Of a stretch of 64,000 nt of DNA, positions 45,671 through 55,020 are shown in pieces. The notes beneath the pieces were generated by a model, which did not search any database, was not told the DNA's origin, and saw nothing but the letters and a program-made list of their open reading frames with translations. Numbering within the stretch: the stretch's first letter is position 1; every line of letters begins with the position of its first letter. The DNA comes from Iningainema tapete BLCC-T55 (GTDB lineage Bacteria > Cyanobacteriota > Cyanobacteriia > Cyanobacteriales > Nostocaceae): NCBI RefSeq assembly GCF_014698965.1, contig NZ_JACXAE010000053.1, forward strand, positions 62,001 to 126,000, in the 5' to 3' direction. The position numbers and the translations under genes are program-made.

Positions 45671-46003
45671 ATGGCTGTAGAGCAATATCGTCAAATCATC
45701 CAACAGTTAATTTTAGAAAGGGCTTCTCGGCGATCGCCGATAGAGGAAATTGAGACACAAGCCATTCTGGATACCGAGCGCGATCACTACCTCTTACTAC
45801 ATACAGGCTGGCGCGGTAATCGTAGGACTCATGGATGCAGTATGCATCTAGATATCAAAGACGGTAAAATCTGGATTCAGCATGATGGAACCGAGGTCGG
45901 CATTGCTACAAAACTGCTCGAATTAGGTGTGCCGAAAAATGATATTGTTTTGGCGTTTCACTCTCCCTATATGCGTCAATTTACCGAGTTTGCCACCAAT
46001 TGA
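45671..46003 (+). CDS. XisI family protein
   Basis: 110 residues: MAVEQYRQIIQQLI, DTERDHYLLLHTGWRGNRRTHGCSMHLDI, GKIWIQHDGTEVGIATKLLELGVPKNDIVLAFH. This is a full-length XisI, named from the factors controlling excision of the fdxN element in Anabaena. It is preceded by GGAGGTG. XisI normally follows xisH, but no xisH is found beside it, so this is an orphan copy. The gene is convergent with the GT41 gene. Confidence 0.92.
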   Translation: MAVEQYRQIIQQLILERASRRSPIEEIETQAILDTERDHYLLLHTGWRGNRRTHGCSMHLDIKDGKIWIQHDGTEVGIATKLLELGVPKNDIVLAFHSPYMRQFTEFATN

Positions 46004-46012
46004 GCGTAGATT

Positions 46013-48256
46013 TTACGAATCTCCTTCCATATACCGTTGCCACATTTGCTCATAAGCCTTTTCCATCTCGCGAGTAAACTGCTTAGCGTTCCACAAAGGA
46101 GCAGTTTGTCGCGATGATTTCAGCTTACAGGCAATTTTGTCTCGCAAACCCTGATCTTTGCCCAAACGTACACCCCACTCGACATATTCTTCATCACTCC
46201 AAGCAATGCCTTCAGTTATACCAGCATTCATCATCATTGTGTAGCTGTTACGAGCCGCGAATTGCTCACCTACTCTGGTTACTAAGGGAATACACATCCA
46301 TAGAGTTTCTAAGGTTGTCGTCGCTCCATTGTAAGGGTAAGTATCCAGTACTACATCAGCAATGCCTAGATTTGCGCGATGAACTGATTCTGAAGGAACA
46401 TCAGGGATAAATCGCAGCTTGGCGCAATCTACACCCTCTTCTTCGGCTATTTGATAAAAAAAGTTTTTCAGGGATTCTTCCTCAGCAGTACCTTTAATCA
46501 AAAAGTAACTATTAGGCACTGCTTTAATAATTTGCATTTGCAGCCGTACTGTATCAGCATTGCGTTTGTAACTTTTTTGGGCACTAAGATATACAATTGC
46601 ATCGCTGGGTATATCTAGATGTTCGCGTCGGAGATTAGGTACACCCACTTCAAAACCATCCACAGCTATATAGGTTGTGGGCAAGCGCCAGATTTTTTCG
46701 CTGTAATATTCTTGAGCGTATTCTGGCAAAACGTAGCGATCGGCGATAAAATAATCAACACCTGGAATTCCAGTAGCATCCCAACCCAACCATGTCACTT
46801 GTATCGGAGCAGGTTTTATCGCTAAAACCTCACAGCTCACATCCAGGGTAATGCTATCTAAATCGATCAGAATATCGATTTCATCGTTGTAAATTTGCTC
46901 CACAATTTCATAGCTGTTGCTTGCTTTATGAACTTTATCCACCTGACCGAGAAACCATTGATGCAATGGTTCGGTTATGTTGTAATTATTAATAAAGTAG
47001 CCATGAAGTTGAAAGCGATCGCGGTCATGATGCTGAAACAACCATCGCGCTAACCAGCCAACAGAATGTCCCCTAAGACAGTAAGACAGGTATCCAATTT
47101 TTAATTTTTTCGGAACCACGCCCGGCCGTTGGCGCTCTTGATGCCTTTGACTGTATTTCTCTACTTCTTCATTGGCATAAATTTTAGTATTGGCTTGGCA
47201 CAACTGAGCAAGTTGATTCTGAATCTGTCTATCATTTCTGGGGTTATCTCGAAAGTATGGGGCGAAAAAATATGAATTGAATAATCGTGAAACCTTGACT
47301 GAACTTAGATCAGTTGGTTGTTCTTCAATCAGCTTAAGTAGCAGTGATTCATGTCGTTGAAAGACTGAGCGTGCTTCTTCCCAATATCCACCAGCCGTCA
47401 TCAAACCTCGAAGAACCAGTTGGTTTACCGACACTGTGTCTGCTAATTGTGTTACTAGAGAATAGCATAATTTAGCAGTCTCTATGCCTTGATCGTATTG
47501 TTTGGCATTTTGATAAAAACAAGCTAAATGACGCAAAACTTCTGTATTCTTTCCATCCAATTGTAAATATGATTCAGCAAAACGTGCTGCTATTACTGGT
47601 TGCCACTGAATGTGACCAATGTTAACCATTGCTGGCAACAAGATACTTAAGAAAGTTAAAGTCTGATTGCGAGCGCGAACATGAGTTAAACAAGCTTCTA
47701 CTAATTCTTGTGTCGAAGGGTGCAAAGGTGCATACTCTAAAACACTCTGCAACATTTGCATTAATAGCTCAAAATCTACTACTACCTGTTGCTCTGATCG
47801 AAGTATTTCAATTACTTCTAAAAGAGTCGTTAACCCTTCATCTAAATTATTTTGAAGCTTGATAGTAAGCAGAATCAGGTGTAATAAATTATTAATATCT
47901 GTTGGGCAAATTTCCTTGATTTGCTGCCGAATTCTCCAAACTGCTACATAATCTGCTTGCTCTTTGAGCCGTTGTGCTTCTGTTTGCAGTACTTGTACCA
48001 ACTCGGCATTCCACAGTTCGACTTCTTCTGGCTCACCCTCCACCATTGTCATAAACCAAGTCGTCTGAGCCTCTACTTGTTGCCCTTGTAAGAGTAACAT
48101 TAAGCCCAAACGCCAATAATACAACTTCACATCTGGCTCAGCATCAATTGCTAGCTCGTAAAGTCTAGCAGCCTGCAAGTAATTACCTTCGATCTGGTAT
48201 TTTTCAGCTTGCTGCTGCCATTTTTGCGGAGTAATTAAAGAAGATTGAGTATTCAT
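46013..48256 (-). CDS. TPR and GT41 (SPINDLY/OGT-like) glycosyltransferase
   Basis: 747 residues. N-terminal TPR-like module (about 10-125; YQIEGNYLQAARLYELAIDAEP and YYWRLGLMLLLQGQQVEAQTTW), a helical middle, and a C-terminal GT41 domain (about 380-740): KLKIGYLSYCLRGHSVGWLARWLF, DILIDLDSITLD, APIQVTWLGWDATGIPGVDYFIADRYVLP, YLSAQKSYKRN, VLDTYPYNGATTTLETLWMCIPLV. GT41 enzymes put GlcNAc or fucose on Ser/Thr of proteins. The TPR module matches the one in the FkbM protein at 36870. It lies next to the pilin gene, so the pilin is an obvious candidate substrate, but this is not proven. Confidence 0.9.
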   Translation of the reverse strand: MNTQSSLITPQKWQQQAEKYQIEGNYLQAARLYELAIDAEPDVKLYYWRLGLMLLLQGQQVEAQTTWFMTMVEGEPEEVELWNAELVQVLQTEAQRLKEQADYVAVWRIRQQIKEICPTDINNLLHLILLTIKLQNNLDEGLTTLLEVIEILRSEQQVVVDFELLMQMLQSVLEYAPLHPSTQELVEACLTHVRARNQTLTFLSILLPAMVNIGHIQWQPVIAARFAESYLQLDGKNTEVLRHLACFYQNAKQYDQGIETAKLCYSLVTQLADTVSVNQLVLRGLMTAGGYWEEARSVFQRHESLLLKLIEEQPTDLSSVKVSRLFNSYFFAPYFRDNPRNDRQIQNQLAQLCQANTKIYANEEVEKYSQRHQERQRPGVVPKKLKIGYLSYCLRGHSVGWLARWLFQHHDRDRFQLHGYFINNYNITEPLHQWFLGQVDKVHKASNSYEIVEQIYNDEIDILIDLDSITLDVSCEVLAIKPAPIQVTWLGWDATGIPGVDYFIADRYVLPEYAQEYYSEKIWRLPTTYIAVDGFEVGVPNLRREHLDIPSDAIVYLSAQKSYKRNADTVRLQMQIIKAVPNSYFLIKGTAEEESLKNFFYQIAEEEGVDCAKLRFIPDVPSESVHRANLGIADVVLDTYPYNGATTTLETLWMCIPLVTRVGEQFAARNSYTMMMNAGITEGIAWSDEEYVEWGVRLGKDQGLRDKIACKLKSSRQTAPLWNAKQFTREMEKAYEQMWQRYMEGDS

Positions 48257-48363
48257 AAAAACTTGTGTTTACAAAGAAGCGAGTAGTGCTAATTCACACT
48301 ACCCACTTCAACAAACTTTCAATTCAAAAAGGTTAGAGCCTTCAACAAAATGCTTCTGTTTTC

Positions 48364-48918
48364 TTACTTACCCATATTTTTGTAAGTAGCGTCGATGGTA
48401 GGGCAATCCACTGTCGAAGTTGGTGGACCTGATGGTGTTGCTTGAACAGGATCGATGGATTCACAAGCAAAAGCTACGGTAAGTACTTCAGTACCACTAC
48501 CAGTTCCACCTAATGTTGTACCTACAACTCCAAAGTAGGATCTAAGTGCAGGTTTGATCGAAGATCCCCAATTACCTACCAACGCACTATCTGCGTCAGT
48601 AAAAGCTTCGTACTTGAAATTCTCGGTTTGAGTTTTAACACCAATGCCCACAGCTTGGACGCTAGTTGTGAATACGCTATTTTCCAAGAAGTATGCTTGT
48701 TGGGCACGGTTGATCGCGCCGACATTCTGTTTAGCTTCAGACTGCTTTGCTTTAGAAATCTGACCGAGGAGAGAGGGCAAGGCAATGGCTGCTAAAACAC
48801 CGATAATGATCACAACGACGAGCAATTCAATCAGGGTAAAACCTTCATCGCCTTTTTTCTTTCGATTGAGATGTTGTAGAAATTTAACTTGGAGTTCCGG
48901 CTTGATTACTGGCTTCAT
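48364..48918 (-). CDS. Type IV pilin-like protein
   Basis: 184 residues from the ATG at 48918. A type III signal: KKKGDEGFTLIELLVVVIIIGVLAAIAL, with cleavage between Gly and Phe and Glu5 of the mature protein present. The mature body (about 150 residues) is rich in Ser/Thr/Gly and has two cysteines near the C-terminus that could form a disulfide (FACESID and TVDCPTID). The leader is unusually long (27 residues). It is a major or minor pilin for twitching or DNA uptake. AAGGAAA precedes the start. GT41 and methyltransferase genes flank it. Confidence 0.9.
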   Translation of the reverse strand: MKPVIKPELQVKFLQHLNRKKKGDEGFTLIELLVVVIIIGVLAAIALPSLLGQISKAKQSEAKQNVGAINRAQQAYFLENSVFTTSVQAVGIGVKTQTENFKYEAFTDADSALVGNWGSSIKPALRSYFGVVGTTLGGTGSGTEVLTVAFACESIDPVQATPSGPPTSTVDCPTIDATYKNMGK

Positions 48919-49038
48919 TTTCAGGGTTTCCTTGAGGGGGGGTATAGGATTGATTGGTTCTAGATGTAACTTACCCACTTGGGCTTCTATTCACATCACT
49001 TTCTGTCAAAAAAATTGCACTTCTACTACAGTGATTGT

Positions 49039-50370
49039 TCAAGCCGATCGCTCCAAAAGCACGTACAAAAATACTTCTAGCTTACATAAAAGTTTTTTGA
49101 CTTCATTCCATGCTGCCTCCTCGCTCACAGGCTCTAGGGTGACAGGATGCAGCGGTCTAATCTTAGACCAGCGTTCCACTAGGGAGGTAATCGGCTGTAC
49201 TCCCTCCCAAAGCGGTAGTATGCAAGCTGCAATCGTACTTTCGATTTCTACAGGTCTATTAGTTGGCACCCTGATATAATCGCTTAGTCGAAATGATCGC
49301 TGCTCGGTAATGCACTCTATCAAGTCTTCTTTTACTTTGGGCTTTTGCAACACCGGATGTAGATGCACCCGCCCATTAAGCCAGTCAGATTCGCTCCACT
49401 CAGCAACTGGTACAACAGGTTCCTCTGGGTTTGGATAACCACACCAAAAATCAAGTAGACGATGACAGGGATGCAACAATTCAAACAGATGTAATCGCTG
49501 TTCCACATTTATTTCCGGTAAAGTCATGCCGAGAAATACCGGTAAATTGTCTGGCTCTTTAAACAAATCCGTTAATTCCCAATGACGCCAATTTACCATG
49601 CTAGTAAATTCCAAGTCGGATGCTCGCAACATGGCAAACATCTCAGGAATTGTAAAGCCGTTGTCACTCTGAAGCAGGTAATTCATGAAAACTGATTGTT
49701 TGCCTTCTTCTCCTTCAAAACCCGGATGCCAAGTTCTGGATTTGATGTCAACTCCATCTTTCAAAGATTTCATTGTTTCCAAGATAATTTCTGCTTCTAA
49801 ATCTCCAGGATTGCTCTCCGTCAATCCCATAGCACCAAAGAGTTTTTGTGCCCGGAAATATCCCGCTCTTTGCAGGGCGCTATGTAAATTAGTGCGAATC
49901 ATCCCGAACGGCTTGAGCACAGATTTCATCGTCTTTAATGCGGCGATCGGATCGGGAAGCAGGTAAAGCGTTTCATCATTATTGATATAGTCAAATTCCA
50001 TGCCCAAGCTTGGTAAATCATAAATTGAGAGGACGTGGAATTCTGCGTTCTCAAACCCATGATGCTCTAAGCGATGCCGAGCTAATTTAACAGATTCTTC
50101 AGAAATATCAATACCAACAATTTTGGCTTCTGGATTCGCTTCTGCCAACATTAAAGATTTATAGCCACTACCGCATCCTGCATCTAAAATGACTTTTCCT
50201 TTTGTTTCTGTAAACTTTTGGTATCTTAAATAGTAAGAAGTTACCAAGTTATGAATAAACAGGGCATTCAAGTCATCTTTGGGCGACTTCTCTAGTGGAA
50301 TTCGCGGATAAGGACAACTTTCATATTGCTGACGAATTTTCTCTAGTATCTCAGATGCTTGATTTGTCAT
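49039..50370 (-). CDS. Class I SAM-dependent methyltransferase with C-terminal extension
   Basis: 443 residues. N-terminal methyltransferase domain (about 50-180): VILDAGCGSGYKSLMLAE (motif I), IVGIDISEESVKLAR, FDYINNDETLYLLPDP, LKPFGMIRTNLH. The C-terminal half (about 200-440) is of unknown fold, with repeated Leu/Pro segments. The domain order is like methyltransferases that work with tetratricopeptide or glycosyl genes; the substrate is not known. It lies 120 bases upstream of the pilin gene on the same strand, so a link with pilus modification is possible but inferred only from position. Confidence 0.85.
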   Translation of the reverse strand: MTNQASEILEKIRQQYESCPYPRIPLEKSPKDDLNALFIHNLVTSYYLRYQKFTETKGKVILDAGCGSGYKSLMLAEANPEAKIVGIDISEESVKLARHRLEHHGFENAEFHVLSIYDLPSLGMEFDYINNDETLYLLPDPIAALKTMKSVLKPFGMIRTNLHSALQRAGYFRAQKLFGAMGLTESNPGDLEAEIILETMKSLKDGVDIKSRTWHPGFEGEEGKQSVFMNYLLQSDNGFTIPEMFAMLRASDLEFTSMVNWRHWELTDLFKEPDNLPVFLGMTLPEINVEQRLHLFELLHPCHRLLDFWCGYPNPEEPVVPVAEWSESDWLNGRVHLHPVLQKPKVKEDLIECITEQRSFRLSDYIRVPTNRPVEIESTIAACILPLWEGVQPITSLVERWSKIRPLHPVTLEPVSEEAAWNEVKKLLCKLEVFLYVLLERSA

Positions 50371-50793
50371 AACTCGTCTCTAAAGTTTGTGGGCAACCTT
50401 TAGTATTCCCACTTGAATTTGCTATCTCATCAGCTAGCGGCGAACTTCGTTTTAATATTCCCAAATCTTTAGACTTCTATCACAGCTTAATTTATTTTCG
50501 ATAAAATTGTAGTCGTTATGAGTTTATATATGTAGTGATGCTAACGCGATGTGCTACTTATTGTTTTGTAACAATTGAGTAGGTATATAAACTCTTGAAA
50601 AGAAAAAACCCAAAATCCACTGATTTTAGGGATAATCTGACCGATTGAGCGGTTCGGGGGAATTATGTTTTCTATTGAATATTTTATAATTGCAGTATTC
50701 TGCTGTATAGATGATTTACATCTGCGTCCGACATGACGGATTTTAATATTCTGGTTACGGAATATGATGAATTTCTAGAAACTGGAGGTGAAC
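50371..50793. other. Intergenic region upstream of Uma2
   Basis: No gene was seen. A fragment GATGCTAACGCGATGTGC at about 50538-50555 resembles part of the small dispersed repeat family. The Uma2 ribosome site GGAGGTGA is at 50784-50791. Confidence 0.55.
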
Positions 50794-51411
50794 ATGACTC
50801 AAGCCTTACCAAAACTAGTAACCTTTGAAAAATTTGCCGCCTGGTATCCAGAAAATTCAGAACGTCGCTATGAACTACACAATGGAGTAATTGTTGAGAT
50901 GTCACAACCGCTAGGAGATCATGAGGAGGTTACAGGTTTTTTAGCTTCCCAGCTTACGGTTGAATTTATCAGATTAAAGTTTCCTTATTTCATACCCAAA
51001 ACAGCGCTGGTAAAACCACCTGAGAGCGAGTCTGGTTATTCGCCTGACGTGTTGATAGTAAATCGCTCTAATTTAGCTTTTGAACCGCTATGGAAAAAGG
51101 AATCAACTGTGACACTCGGCGCATCAATTCCTGTGGTGATTGAAGTTATTGGTACTAACTGGCGTACTGATTATCACAAAAAATATGCCGATTATGAAGA
51201 AATGGGAATTCCTGAATACTGGATTGTTGATTATGCTGGCTTGGGAGGCAGAGAATTCATTGGCGATCCTAAACAGCCTACTATCTTAGTTTGCTCTTTG
51301 GATGAGGGTGAGTATCGGGTTCAAAAGTTTAGGGGTAGCGATCGCATCCAATCACCAACCTTTCCAGAGCTTACCTTAACTGCTCAACAGATTTTTAGCG
51401 CTGGGATTTAG
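50794..51411 (+). CDS. Uma2 family endonuclease (DUF820)
   Basis: 205 residues. Uma2/DUF820 features: RYELHNGVIVEM near the N-terminus, GYSPDVLIVNRS (the Asp), IPVVIEVIGTNW (the Glu), YEEMGIPEYWIVDY. The start ATG at 50794 has a near-perfect GGAGGTGA four bases upstream; the GTG six bases earlier lies inside that site. PD-(D/E)XK nuclease fold; biological role unknown. A second family member is at 9763. Confidence 0.88.
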   Translation: MTQALPKLVTFEKFAAWYPENSERRYELHNGVIVEMSQPLGDHEEVTGFLASQLTVEFIRLKFPYFIPKTALVKPPESESGYSPDVLIVNRSNLAFEPLWKKESTVTLGASIPVVIEVIGTNWRTDYHKKYADYEEMGIPEYWIVDYAGLGGREFIGDPKQPTILVCSLDEGEYRVQKFRGSDRIQSPTFPELTLTAQQIFSAGI

Positions 51412-51489
51412 AGCAGTGCATCCGGCAAGGTATCGGGCGATCGCATAAACTAAAGCCAAGTTGCTACCAACTGCGCTACGATTGAACAT

Positions 51490-51720
51490 ATGAGAGAGGA
51501 TAGAAGTGTTTTGAGGATTGAATTTCAAGCCAAAATTTAAGCAGGGGTTATCTAAATTCCTGATGAGTACAAACAAGAACTTAGAGAAGGTGATGATATT
51601 AAAGTTATTATTATGGTGAAAAAGAACTCACCAAGACAAAAAGATATTATTGATGAGTTGACTGAGAATCCTATTCAAGTGGATGGAATTCTTAACCGTG
51701 AGGAGATTTACATCGGTTAA
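51490..51720 (+). pseudogene. Antitoxin-like remnant with two in-frame stop codons
   Basis: In frame +: RIEFQAKI-stop-AGVI-stop-IPDEYKQELREGDDIKVIIMVKK, then DIIDELTENPIQVDGILNREEIYIG. The pattern IEFQAKIxAGVIxIPDEY resembles small AbrB-like or Phd-like antitoxins with a target-for-HTH strand, and the two stops (51538-51540 and 51553-51555) break it. The 3' end runs into a family B repeat fragment. A pseudogene is the best reading; a short downstream product starting inside cannot be excluded. Confidence 0.6.
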
Positions 51721-51756
51721 AACCGACTAAATTGTTGGTTTCAGTCCGTTAAAGTG
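51712..51756. repeat. Partial, inverted family B repeat (copy 3)
   Basis: TCGGTTAAAACCGACTAAATTG...AGTCCGTTAAA corresponds to the reverse complement of the first stem and adjacent sequence of the repeat at 35815-35860. The second stem is missing. Confidence 0.6.
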
Positions 51757-51785
51757 CTTCAGGCTCTATAATAACTTTGTACTTA

Positions 51786-52079
51786 TTACTCATCCGCAAT
51801 CCCAAGTTTTTGGCGTAGTTCTGCGAATACTTCTTCAGCCGGACGCCCTTGTCCTTGTTTCATTTGTTCCAGCCCTCGCCTAATGCCCTCAATGGTTTCT
51901 CTAAACTCTGCTGCCTCAACGAGTTTCTGGTATGATTCGGCGTCTTGAACTACAAGTTCTGCCTTTCCATTGACAGTTAGCACCAGCGGATGCTTAGTCT
52001 CCTTTATTTGCTCTACAAACTCACTAGTGCGTCTTTTGAAGTCAGTTAGGGAATGAATGTCTTTAGAGATGTCAATCAT
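51786..52079 (-). CDS. Phd/YefM-type antitoxin, no toxin beside it
   Basis: 97 residues: MIDISKDIHSLTDFKRRTSEFVEQIKETKHPLVLTVNGKAELVVQDAESYQKL (quoted as three blocks), then a helical tail ending LRQKLGIADE. This is the Phd/YefM fold, with a DNA-binding N-terminus and a toxin-binding C-terminus. No RelE/ParE or Doc gene follows downstream (minus strand, below 51786). Either the toxin has been lost or the protein is a free regulator. Confidence 0.85.
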   Translation of the reverse strand: MIDISKDIHSLTDFKRRTSEFVEQIKETKHPLVLTVNGKAELVVQDAESYQKLVEAAEFRETIEGIRRGLEQMKQGQGRPAEEVFAELRQKLGIADE

Positions 52080-52256
52080 ACTTTTCGCACATAATTCAAT
52101 GCTAATTTAATGATATTTTATTTCTGTGTCATCTTGAATAAAAATTCATCACCAATGTAGAGACGTTCCCTCATCGTTCATACAAGAGTTGCTTTCTTGT
52201 CAAATGGGTTATTATAATAAATAAAGTGAAGTCGTTATGAGTTTGTATATATTGCC

Positions 52257-53630
52257 ATGACCAACCAAGTAGAAAACGTAGTAATTATAGGTTCCGGTCC
52301 CGCCGGCTACACAGCAGCTATCTACGCAGCAAGGGCTAACCTCAAACCTATTGTATTTGAAGGTTTCCAAGCTGGTGGGCTACCTGGTGGGCAGTTGATG
52401 ACAACGACGGAAGTGGAGAACTTTCCTGGGTTTCCCCAAGGAATTACCGGTCCACAATTGATGGACAAAATGAAAGCTCAAGCGGAACGTTGGGGGGCTG
52501 AGTTATACACTGAGGACGTAATTGAAGTAGACTTGAGTCAGCGTCCTTACACTGTCCGCTCAGAGGAACAGGAATTTAAAACCAATAGTATCATCATCGC
52601 CACTGGTGCAACAGCAAAGCGTCTCAATCTACCCAGCGAACATCAATTCTGGAGCCGGGGTATCTCAGCTTGTGCTATTTGTGACGGTGCTACTCCGATA
52701 TTTCACGGATCTGAATTAGCGGTAATTGGTGGTGGCGACTCGGCAGCAGAAGAGTCAATTTACCTAACTAAATACGGCTCCAAGGTAAACATGCTGGTAC
52801 GTACAGAGAAGATGCGGGCTTCTAAAGCTATGCAAGACCGCGTTTTGAGTAACCCCAAAATTCATGTACACTGGAACACAGAAGTAATTGATGTGGTTGG
52901 TGACGAAAAGCACATGAATGGGGTGAAAATCCGTAACTCCAAAACAGGCGAAGAACGCCTACTGCAGGTTAAGGGTTTATTCTACGCTATTGGTCACAAT
53001 CCCAATACTTCTTTATTTAAGGGAAAACTCGAACTGGATGAAGTAGGTTATATTGTTACTAAACCCGGTTCACCAGAAACTAGTGTCGAAGGTGTATTTG
53101 CGGCTGGTGACGTGCAAGATCATGAATATCGTCAAGCAATTACAGCAGCAGGTAGCGGCTGTATGGCGGCGATGTTGGCTGAGCGTTGGTTGTCTTCTAC
53201 TGGTTTAATTCAAGAATTCCATCAAAAGCAGGAAACTCCAAGTAATGAGTTAGAGCATCAACCAGAAGAGCAGAAAACTGATGAACAACTGGCGGCTGAG
53301 TTTGATTTAAATGCTACTCGCCATCAAGGTGGCTATGCTTTACGTAAGCTTTTTCATGAGAGCGATCGCCCGCTCATTGTCAAATACGTTTCTCCAGGTT
53401 GCGGTCCTTGTCATACCCTCAAACCTATTTTAAACAAAGTTGTCGATGAGTTTGACGGTAAAATTCACTTTGTCGAGATTGATATTGACAAAGACCGCGA
53501 TATTGCGGAGAATGCTGGTGTTGTGGGAACGCCTACAGTTCAGTTTTTCAAGAATAGGGAATTGTTAACTGAACTTAAAGGTGTGAAGCCTAAGAGTGAG
53601 TACCGCCGATTGGTTGAGAGTAATTTGTAA
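52257..53630 (+). CDS. NADPH-thioredoxin reductase fused to thioredoxin (NTRC)
   Basis: 457 residues. TrxR part: FAD site [18 protein letters not shown], redox motif ACAICDG with Cys139/Cys142, NADPH site GGGDSAAEE, and [25 protein letters not shown] linker rich in Glu/Gln (about 325-345) joins it to a thioredoxin domain with active site [12 protein letters not shown] (Cys382/Cys385). NTRC passes NADPH electrons to 2-Cys peroxiredoxin and other targets in oxygenic phototrophs. It is a full-length enzyme with all cysteines. The ATG at 52257 is used. Confidence 0.95.
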   Translation: MTNQVENVVIIGSGPAGYTAAIYAARANLKPIVFEGFQAGGLPGGQLMTTTEVENFPGFPQGITGPQLMDKMKAQAERWGAELYTEDVIEVDLSQRPYTVRSEEQEFKTNSIIIATGATAKRLNLPSEHQFWSRGISACAICDGATPIFHGSELAVIGGGDSAAEESIYLTKYGSKVNMLVRTEKMRASKAMQDRVLSNPKIHVHWNTEVIDVVGDEKHMNGVKIRNSKTGEERLLQVKGLFYAIGHNPNTSLFKGKLELDEVGYIVTKPGSPETSVEGVFAAGDVQDHEYRQAITAAGSGCMAAMLAERWLSSTGLIQEFHQKQETPSNELEHQPEEQKTDEQLAAEFDLNATRHQGGYALRKLFHESDRPLIVKYVSPGCGPCHTLKPILNKVVDEFDGKIHFVEIDIDKDRDIAENAGVVGTPTVQFFKNRELLTELKGVKPKSEYRRLVESNL

Positions 53631-53644
53631 TGGGATGTATTGAT

Positions 53645-53673
53645 ACCCCCCAACCCCCCTTGGCAAGGGGGGC
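53645..53673. repeat. G/C-block repeat (family C), copy
   Basis: ACCCCCCAACCCCCC-TTGGCAA-GGGGGG. The arms can pair. Lies 15 bases after the NTRC stop. Confidence 0.65.
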
Positions 53674-53794
53674 TATTGGAAAGCCAGAGCTACGGCAGGC
53701 TTTGTACGTGTAGCCGCACCCTTGAGGGTGCGATCGCCTATTCAAATTTTCTGTAGGTGAGTTACACTGCGTTAACGCACCCTATTGTTTCTAT

Positions 53795-54685
53795 ATGACG
53801 GTTACTAAAAGTTCGCTACCGAGATTTTTACGTTTTGGGGAGAGTCGCAGTCTTTCTCAGCAGTTGATGATGATTGGGATAGTGATTACGTTATTTTTTA
53901 TATTTATCACTTTCTTTGCTCCTGTATTTCAGGGGTGGGGATGGATAAAAGATCCTTTAGATTCTTTGAGCCATGATATTCACAAACCACCTTCTGGCGA
54001 ATATTGGTTTGGTACTAGTCGCCAAGGTTATGATGTGTTTTCGCGTACTTTGTTTGGTGCGCAGGCTGCGCTGCAAGTAGTTTTGCTGGCAACAGCTTTG
54101 AGTATGATTATCGGTGTACCTTTGGGTATGGTGAGTGGGTATGTAGGTGGTAGATTGGATCAGATGTTGATATTCTTAATGGATAGCATCTACACTCTTC
54201 CCGGACTTCTACTTTCTGTTACACTAGCATTTGTGGTGGGACGTGGAATATTAAATGCTGCTCTCGCTATTAGTATTGCTTACATTCCCCAATATTACCG
54301 TGTTGTCCGTAACCACACGGTGAGCGTAAAAACAGAAGTATTTATTGAAGCTGCACAAGCATTGGGTGCTAATACTTGGCAAGTTCTTTCCCGGTATCTA
54401 TTTTTCAACGTAATTCAAAGCGTACCCGTACTCTTCACTCTCAACGCTGCCGATGCAATTTTGATTTTGGGTAGTTTGGGTTTTTTAGGGTTAGGACTTC
54501 CTGAAGAAGTGCCAGAATGGGGACGTGATTTAAAACAAGCTTTAGAAGCCCTACCTACAGGCATTTGGTGGACTACACTTTTCCCAGGATTAGCTATGAC
54601 ATTGATGGTGGTAGGGTTGTCGCTACTTGGTGAGGGATTAAATGAATTTGTTAACCCTCGTTTACGCAAACAAATCCGGAATTAG
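53795..54685 (+). CDS. ABC transporter permease (DppC/OppC type)
   Basis: 296 residues with a permease of the oligopeptide/dipeptide class: a membrane segment at about 25-47, then further TM helices, and the EAA loop EAAQALGANTWQVLSRYLFFNV. FGTSRQGYDVFSRTLFGAQ in the periplasmic part is typical of DppC. No substrate-binding, DppB or ATPase gene lies beside it, which fits the scattered arrangement in cyanobacteria. Substrate could be peptide or nickel; not decided. Confidence 0.9.
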   Translation: MTVTKSSLPRFLRFGESRSLSQQLMMIGIVITLFFIFITFFAPVFQGWGWIKDPLDSLSHDIHKPPSGEYWFGTSRQGYDVFSRTLFGAQAALQVVLLATALSMIIGVPLGMVSGYVGGRLDQMLIFLMDSIYTLPGLLLSVTLAFVVGRGILNAALAISIAYIPQYYRVVRNHTVSVKTEVFIEAAQALGANTWQVLSRYLFFNVIQSVPVLFTLNAADAILILGSLGFLGLGLPEEVPEWGRDLKQALEALPTGIWWTTLFPGLAMTLMVVGLSLLGEGLNEFVNPRLRKQIRN

Positions 54686-54759
54686 TCAAAGAACGTATGT
54701 TAATAATGGGAGAAACCCGTCTCCTATTTATTTATTGTAATTTTTACTGAGAGATTATT

Positions 54760-54948
54760 GTGAAAGATAACATTTCCTTAGTTGCCGCCGCTGCTGGTGG
54801 ATTTATGCTTTCCGTTGCCCTTTCTGGTATCTTACATGGTACTCCCGTAGTGTCGTGGCATCCACAGAAAGTGAGTTCAACCCAATTAGCTATAGAATTC
54901 GCTTTTGTTTCCAACGAGCGGAGCAATACTCAAGAAAAACAACAGTGA
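54760..54948 (+). CDS. Small protein with one hydrophobic segment
   Basis: 62 residues from GTG, with a hydrophobic stretch (ISLVAAAAGGFMLSVALSGIL, about 5-25) and a polar tail. GAGAG lies nine bases before the start. Nothing resembles a known family. It could be an unannotated small membrane protein; codon usage looks normal but the evidence is thin. Confidence 0.4.
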   Translation: MKDNISLVAAAAGGFMLSVALSGILHGTPVVSWHPQKVSSTQLAIEFAFVSNERSNTQEKQQ

Positions 54949-55020
54949 GTTATCTCCTCCTAGTGAGCGATCGCCACTTATCATTTGTGGTTCCATAATC
55001 ATTAATATACAGGACTACAT

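Noticed and set aside
49039-50370. Idea that the methyltransferase gene belongs to a secondary-metabolite cluster
   Set aside because: No NRPS, PKS or RiPP gene is found nearby; the pilin and glycosyltransferase genes are the only plausible context.
36431-50370. Whether the accessory region is an integrated prophage or genomic island with att sites
   Set aside because: No integrase, phage structural gene or flanking direct repeat at a tRNA was seen; the single tRNA is 9 kb away.
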